Shown one piece after another: positions 6,534 to 7,582 of a stretch of 7,582 nt of DNA. This DNA comes from Treponema sp. Its GTDB lineage: Bacteria > Spirochaetota > Spirochaetia > Treponematales > Breznakiellaceae. The position numbers and the translations under genes are program-made. A model generated the notes under the pieces. The model saw only the letters and a program-made list of their open reading frames with translations, was not told the origin of the DNA and did not search any database. Position 1 is the first letter of the stretch; every line of letters begins with the position of its first letter. The stretch spans positions 1-7,582 of the forward strand of contig JAISGE010000017.1 of the NCBI GenBank assembly GCA_031263265.1, read 5' to 3'.

Positions 6534-6639
6534 CGTCCCTTCGTTCCTGCTACCTGTAATGAGTGCTATCCAATACGGGGGTATTGCAGCTTGGCAGTAT
6601 GACAGAGTAGGCTTCGTGAGAAGTAGGAACGAAGGGACG
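6534..6639 (+). repeat. Structured inverted-repeat element (MITE-like repeat or ncRNA candidate)
   Basis: Perfect 15-bp inverted repeats bound a 106-bp unit: CGTCCCTTCGTTCCT (6534-6548) and AGGAACGAAGGGACG (6625-6639). Inside, CAATAC (6571-6576) pairs with GTATTG (6581-6586) across a GGGG loop. That arm may extend by GCT/AGC (6565-6567 with 6588-6590) and CTGT/ACAG (6554-6557 with 6602-6605). A second arm, CTTC/GAAG (6612-6615 with 6620-6623), is capped by GTGA, a GNRA-type tetraloop on the + strand. The whole is a three-way junction closed by the long stem. No target-site duplication is evident next to the ends. It could be a dispersed non-autonomous repeat, a structured RNA or a leader of the gene at 6721. 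The fold is visible; the role is inference. Confidence 0.6.
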
Positions 6640-6667
6640 GCTTTCACATAACGCCGCATCCACTTCT

Positions 6668-6695
6668 GGGGATAAGTCCCCTGGCTGGAACCAGG
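6668..6695 (+). promoter_or_regulatory. Two overlapping hairpins ahead of the 6721 gene
   Basis: GGGGA (6668-6672) pairs with TCCCC (6677-6681) across TAAG. CCTGG (6680-6684) pairs with CCAGG (6691-6695) across six bases. The stems share two C residues, so they compete at the junction. They stand just before AAGGAG (6699-6704). This is a plausible leader switch or merely stem structure; no known riboswitch class was recognised. Confidence 0.35.
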
Positions 6696-6699
6696 AAAA

Positions 6700-6704
6700 A
6701 GGAG
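6700..6704 (+). promoter_or_regulatory. Shine-Dalgarno of the membrane-protein gene, oddly placed
   Basis: AGGAG is the strongest ribosome-binding sequence in this gap, but it lies 16 bases before ATG 6721, too far for ordinary initiation. An in-frame ATT at 6709 is four bases away. A weaker AAGAAG (6712-6717) is three bases from the ATG. The site supports translation of this gene while leaving the exact start open. Confidence 0.5.
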
Positions 6705-6720
6705 TACGATTAAGAAGTAT

Positions 6721-7146
6721 ATGATCCAGTTTTATTTTTTATCGATTTTTTGCAACGCGGTAGCCGGGTACATGCTGATACACAAGAAAGAACCCGGTAT
6801 CCAGAAGAACGATATAACCTATGTGGTCGAGCATGATACCCTCCGCTTGATTTTAGGAATCATGAGCATCACCACCGGTTTGTTTAAGCTCCTCTCGGCA
6901 GTGCAGGGTGATGTACCGGTAATCGGGGATCTGATCCCCGCATTAGTGGGGTTTACCAGCGGTTCTGCCCTCGTGTTTGAGTATTACCGAGCGCGCTCAA
7001 ACCTTCCCCAGACCAGTATGGATACTCCGGTCCCTACTCCTACTACCATGGAACGCATATTCGTGATGCATAAAAAACAGATTGGATTTTTGGCTCTGGG
7101 AACCGCGGTACTGCATTTCCTCTTTCCCCAAGCCTTGCTCATTTAA
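6721..7146 (+). CDS. Four-helix membrane protein of unknown function
   Basis: A 141-residue inner-membrane protein that I do not recognise as a named family. Hydrophobic segments fit four membrane helices: about 2-20, 41-61, 66-86 and 121-141. A charged stretch HKKEPGIQKND (21-31) and a Pro/Thr-rich segment TPVPTPTT (102-109) form loops. There is a single Cys (11) in the first helix and no catalytic motif, so a structural, sensory or transport-accessory role cannot be chosen. It is followed 19 bases later by the NUDIX gene, suggesting co-transcription, and preceded by a structured leader. Starting at the in-frame ATT 6709 would add four residues and give a typical Lys-Lys-rich N-terminus. ATG 6721 is kept as the conservative start. 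Confidence 0.7.
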   Translation: MIQFYFLSIFCNAVAGYMLIHKKEPGIQKNDITYVVEHDTLRLILGIMSITTGLFKLLSAVQGDVPVIGDLIPALVGFTSGSALVFEYYRARSNLPQTSMDTPVPTPTTMERIFVMHKKQIGFLALGTAVLHFLFPQALLI

Positions 7147-7153
7147 TGCTTGC

Positions 7154-7160
7154 AGAAGGG
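7154..7160 (+). promoter_or_regulatory. Ribosome-binding site fixing the NUDIX gene start
   Basis: AGAAGGG sits five bases before ATG 7166 and fourteen before ATG 7175, favouring the former. It also rules against starting far upstream at ATG 7082, which lies inside the membrane-protein gene in another frame. Confidence 0.65.
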
Positions 7161-7165
7161 ATACT

Positions 7166-7567
7166 ATGGTATGTATGGATAGAATACAACAATCAGTGGC
7201 GGGTATTGCCGTAGCCCAGGGCAAAGTCTTCATTGCCCGGCGTAAACCCGGAGGCACCTTGGGAGAAAAATGGGAATTCCCCGGAGGCAAGGTAGAACCA
7301 GGGGAAAGCGATGAAGCGGCGCTCATTCGGGAGTATGCTGAAGAACTGGGGGTTTCCATCAAACTAGGCCCCTTCTTGGGAAGCGCCTCCTTTGAACACC
7401 AGGGTGTCCATATCGTAAATGCCTATCGGGTCTATTGGGGGAATGAGCCGCTGAGGCTGGCAGAACATACCGAATGGCGCTGGGCTACGCGTGCAGAAAT
7501 CCAAGCCCTGGACTTTGCCGATTCAGATAGAAAGCTCTTTCCCGCGCTACCAGCGGATCTTCACTGA
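7166..7567 (+). CDS. MutT-like NUDIX hydrolase
   Basis: A 133-residue NUDIX hydrolase close in length to E. coli MutT (129). The Nudix box is complete at 41-63: G41, E47, R55, E56, E59, E60 and G62, with Tyr57 at a position usually taken by an aliphatic residue. The preceding WEFPGGK (36-42) is the form typical of MutT-type 8-oxo-dGTP diphosphatases, which remove oxidised guanine nucleotides from the pool and so prevent A:T to C:G transversions. ARRKPGG (24-30) after the first strands also fits. Other NUDIX substrates are possible, so no firm gene symbol is given. It lies 19 bases after the membrane-protein gene. The stop is 15 bases before the window end, so any terminator lies outside. Confidence 0.85.
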   Translation: MVCMDRIQQSVAGIAVAQGKVFIARRKPGGTLGEKWEFPGGKVEPGESDEAALIREYAEELGVSIKLGPFLGSASFEHQGVHIVNAYRVYWGNEPLRLAEHTEWRWATRAEIQALDFADSDRKLFPALPADLH

Positions 7568-7582
7568 AAGCCCGGTATCAAG

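Noticed and set aside
6534..6639. Integron attC recombination site (imperfect palindrome of suitable length)
   Set aside because: The GTTRRRY and RYYYAAC core boxes are missing at the ends and no integrase or cassette array is present.
6414..6659. Minus-strand 81-codon ORF across the inverted-repeat element
   Set aside because: It runs through the palindrome and into the M28-like gene's 3' end, has low-complexity composition without a recognisable domain, and is most simply a by-product of the repeat. If copies occur elsewhere it may be annotated repeatedly as a hypothetical protein.

Overview
The window reads like a chromosomal housekeeping stretch of a spirochaete, most likely a Treponema-type bacterium. 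This rests on the overall look of the proteins: a HrpA helicase of the short spirochaete size, a ParB-like/metallophosphoesterase pair, and a small four-helix membrane protein I recognise only as a treponemal-type hypothetical. Base composition is near 50% G+C by eye, which would fit the termite-gut treponemes better than T. pallidum or T. denticola. The species is inference. All convincing genes are on the + strand.

Layout: (1) 58-2586, a DEAH-box RNA helicase (HrpA). (2) 2587-3024, a gap with a strong hairpin just after hrpA, two operator-like dyads, a weak promoter candidate and a 34-codon ORF with a Shine-Dalgarno that runs into the next gene. (3) 3025-6473, a tight four-gene run: metallophosphoesterase, ParB-like regulator-type protein (ATGA overlap), pyridoxal kinase PdxY (28-bp gap) and an M28-like metallopeptidase (5-bp gap). 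These are probably co-transcribed. (4) 6474-6720, a non-coding gap with an 11-bp tandem duplication, a ~106-bp element bounded by 15-bp perfect inverted repeats that folds as a three-way junction, and two competing hairpins just ahead of a strong ribosome-binding site. (5) 6721-7567, a membrane protein of unknown function and a MutT-like NUDIX hydrolase, 19 bp apart.

Functionally the genes cover RNA metabolism, vitamin B6 salvage and nucleotide-pool sanitation, plus proteins whose partners are unknown. I see no mobile-element gene, CRISPR array, tRNA or rRNA, and no obvious defence system. The best candidates for something undescribed are the structured inverted-repeat element at 6534-6639, the short ORF overlapping the phosphoesterase start, and the loss of a metal-ligand histidine in the M28-like protein.
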